Below are positions 35,748 to 38,205 of a stretch of DNA of 38,205 nucleotides, one piece after another. Both the position numbers and the translations under genes were made by a program. The notes under the pieces were generated by a model, which ran no database searches, had not been told where the DNA came from, and was given only the letters and a program-made list of their open reading frames with translations. Position 1 is the stretch's first letter. Each line of letters starts with the position of its first letter. Origin of the DNA: a bacterium (GTDB lineage Bacteria > Patescibacteriota > Minisyncoccia > Phycocordibacterales > Phycocordibacteraceae); NCBI GenBank assembly GCA_027311385.1, contig DAICZA010000002.1:21327-59531 (forward strand), read 5' to 3'.

Positions 35748-38117
35748 ATGACGGGACTTTCATCGGCGGAAGCCGCACGGCGGCTCGCACAGTACGGCCC
35801 GAATGAAATAAGCGAAAAGAAAGTAGGCGAGTTCACCAAGCTCGTCCGGGCGCTCGTGTCGCCCGCGTCGCTGATGCTCGTTGCGGCATCGGCGCTTTCG
35901 TTCTATATCGGCCGTCAGTTTGACGGTTCGTTCATCCTCGCCCTGCTCCTTCTCAATATCGGTATGGCGCTCTGGCACGGGCACAAAGCCGACAGTGCGC
36001 TGGAAGAGCTCCGCTCCCAGCTCTCGGTGCAGGCGAAAGTGATGCGCGACGGCGCCTGGAAGAGTGTGCCGTCGCGGGAGCTCGTCGTGGGAGACGAAAT
36101 CGCCTGCGGCGTCGGCATCCTTGTGCCCGCCGACACGCGCGTAGAGACGGCGGTGAATTTGGAAATCAACGAGGCGGTCTTGACCGGCGAGTCATTGCCG
36201 AAGGAGAAGAAAGCGGGAGATACGGCCTACTCCGGCTCAGTCGTCGCGACCGGCAATTTCACCGGCACCGTGACGGCAATCGGCAACGACGCATTCTTCG
36301 GCAAAATCGCCGCTTCGGCCAAGGAAGGGAAGCGCGCATCGCTTATGGAGCGCGACATTCTCTCCATTTCGCGCTACCTCATCATTGCGAGCATCATCGC
36401 CATCATCATCCTGACCATCGTCTTCCTCGTTGACGGCCAGCCGCTCGCCGACATCCTCATTCTGGACCTCTCGCTTCTCATCGCCGGCATCCCGGTATCG
36501 CTGCCAACCGTGATGACGCTTATTATTTCCATCGGCGCGCTCGCGGTCGCAAGCAAGAAGGCGCTCGTGCGACGGCTGGAAGCGCTTGAGGACTTCGCGA
36601 ACGTCACCCTGCTACTCACCGATAAGACCGGCACGCTCACCGAGAATAAGATTTCGGTTGAACGCATCCACGCGTACGCCCCGTTCTCCGCGGGCGACGT
36701 GCTCGCGTACGCGGGCGCGGCGGCATCCGCTGATACTGACAGCGCGATTGACCGTGCGATCGCCGACCGTGCGGGAGACGCTCGCCTGGCGTACCGCATT
36801 GTGCAGTCGGTCCCGGGCGATTCGGTGCGCAAACGCAGTACCTCGCTTCTGGAGCGTGACGGCGTACCGTACCTGGTTGCGCTCGGCTCGCCGCCGGCTG
36901 TTATGCCGTTGTGTACCTCCAGCGCCGATATCGCCGATGCCGTCCGCCGGGACATTGAGGATGCCGCGAAGGACGGTTCTCGCGCCATCGCCATCGCGCT
37001 CAAAAAAGCCCCGGGCGGCATTGATGACGAGAAGGGGATGACCTTTATCGGCGTCCTCGTTCTTGCCGACCCCTTGCGCACTGATGCGAAGGAGACGCTC
37101 GCGTTCCTCAAGCAAGAGGGCGTGGATGCGATTATGGTGACCGGCGACACGAAAGAGACCGCGACGCACGTCGCGGCAATTCTCGGAATCCAGGGCGCGG
37201 TCATTAGTCCCAAGGATACCGACTTCACACAGCTTCCCGCCGACGTGTTTGCGACGACGGCCGCTTTCGCCGAAGTGATGCCGGAGGATAAACTCGCGCT
37301 TGTGACGCGCGCGCAGGGTTCGTACATCGTCGCCGCGACCGGCGACGGCGTGAACGACTTGCCGGCGGTCCACAAGGCCGATGTCGGCATCGCAGTTGCG
37401 AACGCGGTGGATGCCTTGAAGGGAACCGCCGACCTCGTTCTCTTGGCTCCGGGCATTGACGTGTTGCAGACTGCGCTCGTGGAAGCGCGGAAGATATTCT
37501 TCCGCCTGTACAATTATTCCGTCTACCGCATCTCCGAGAGTTTCCGGCTCATCGTGACGGCGCTCGTGCTCGGCATCATCATCAAGGGATTCCCGCTCAC
37601 GCCGGTGGAGATTATTTTGCTTGCGTTCTTGAACGACATTCCCATCATTACGCTCGCCTTTGACCGCGTGAAGCGCGCCGACCGTCCCGCCGACCTCGCG
37701 CCGCGGGAACGCTTCATGCTCGGCACGACCTTCGGTATGGTCGGTGTCGCCAACAGTCTCTGTCTGTATTTCCTGCTTGCCGATGTCATTCATTTGCCGC
37801 TTGCGGCGGTCCAGACGGCGTTCTTCCTGAAGCTCACCGTCTCGGGGCATATGCTCATCTACGTTGCGCACACCCGCGAGCGGTGGTGGCGCTTTCTGCC
37901 GGCGAAGAGCGTCATCCTCGCGACGACGGTCACGCAAGCTATTGCGACCGGACTCGCGGTCGCCGGCGTGTTTGTGGCGCCCATCTCGCCGTTCCTCGCG
38001 CTCTTCGTGTGGATTTGGACGGCTTTCTGGATGCAGGTGAGCGAGGCGGCGAAGAGTCTGCCGTTCATAACCACCGGCGCAACCGTGCGCCCCGCGCGCA
38101 TCCCCGCGGCGGCGTAG
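35748..38117 (+). CDS. P-type ATPase, plasma-membrane H+-ATPase (P3A)-like
   Basis: DKTGTLTENKIS, MVTGDTKETATHVA, TGDGVNDLPAVHKADVGIAV, GIPVSLPTV. Confidence 0.92.
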   Translation: MTGLSSAEAARRLAQYGPNEISEKKVGEFTKLVRALVSPASLMLVAASALSFYIGRQFDGSFILALLLLNIGMALWHGHKADSALEELRSQLSVQAKVMRDGAWKSVPSRELVVGDEIACGVGILVPADTRVETAVNLEINEAVLTGESLPKEKKAGDTAYSGSVVATGNFTGTVTAIGNDAFFGKIAASAKEGKRASLMERDILSISRYLIIASIIAIIILTIVFLVDGQPLADILILDLSLLIAGIPVSLPTVMTLIISIGALAVASKKALVRRLEALEDFANVTLLLTDKTGTLTENKISVERIHAYAPFSAGDVLAYAGAAASADTDSAIDRAIADRAGDARLAYRIVQSVPGDSVRKRSTSLLERDGVPYLVALGSPPAVMPLCTSSADIADAVRRDIEDAAKDGSRAIAIALKKAPGGIDDEKGMTFIGVLVLADPLRTDAKETLAFLKQEGVDAIMVTGDTKETATHVAAILGIQGAVISPKDTDFTQLPADVFATTAAFAEVMPEDKLALVTRAQGSYIVAATGDGVNDLPAVHKADVGIAVANAVDALKGTADLVLLAPGIDVLQTALVEARKIFFRLYNYSVYRISESFRLIVTALVLGIIIKGFPLTPVEIILLAFLNDIPIITLAFDRVKRADRPADLAPRERFMLGTTFGMVGVANSLCLYFLLADVIHLPLAAVQTAFFLKLTVSGHMLIYVAHTRERWWRFLPAKSVILATTVTQAIATGLAVAGVFVAPISPFLALFVWIWTAFWMQVSEAAKSLPFITTGATVRPARIPAAA

Positions 38118-38205
38118 CCGTATGAAAAACGCGGCTCGCCTCTGGCGAGCCGGTGGCCTACGTCATCGGTTGGCAACCGTTCCTCGGACTACGCATACAC
38201 CTCGA

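Noticed and set aside
36374-37937. Long minus-strand ORFs antisense to the P-type ATPase
   Set aside because: Shadow ORFs; Ser/Arg-rich translations without recognisable domains.

Overview
The window looks like a chromosomal segment from a Candidate Phyla Radiation (Patescibacteria/Parcubacteria-like) genome. This is inferred from gene content: rpmD/L30 is absent between rpsE and rplO, ribosomal proteins carry Ala/Lys tails, and genes are small and often apparently leaderless. It carries fusA, tuf and a long S10-spc cluster (rpsJ, rplC, D, W, B, rpsS, rplV, rpsC, rplP, rpmC, rpsQ, rplN, X, E, rpsN, H, rplF, R, rpsE, rplO, secY, adk, map). These are followed by ndk, a beta-CASP RNase-like protein, a HigBA-like toxin-antitoxin module and infC-rpmI-rplT on the minus strand. 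An accessory stretch follows: PLD-like protein, FMN reductase, DUF2127-like and DedA proteins, ECF sigma factor, VKOR, a beta-helix membrane protein, nth, mutY, MFS and a P-type ATPase. The main discovery candidate is a recurrent architecture at three essential translation genes (fusA, rpsJ, rplB). In each, the last 10-20 codons occur twice as direct repeats flanking inserted DNA. The gene-attached copy and the downstream orphan copy encode the same peptide but differ almost only at synonymous positions (rplB 15/20 codons, rpsJ 8/13, fusA 2 sense codons plus stop). This looks like insertion or recombination into the 3' end of essential genes with a recoded replacement tail, leaving the displaced native tail and its terminator downstream of the cargo. 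Other notable signals are three families of palindromic intergenic elements (CCCCGTTAG..., CCCCNNACCACTTTTG..., and a ~155 bp structure near infC), a leader-peptide/attenuator-like structure, two related candidate ncRNA loci, matching promoters before tuf and rplC, and pervasive leaderless-type promoters. No rRNA, tRNA or CRISPR array was recognised. All calls come from reading the sequence; no database search was run.
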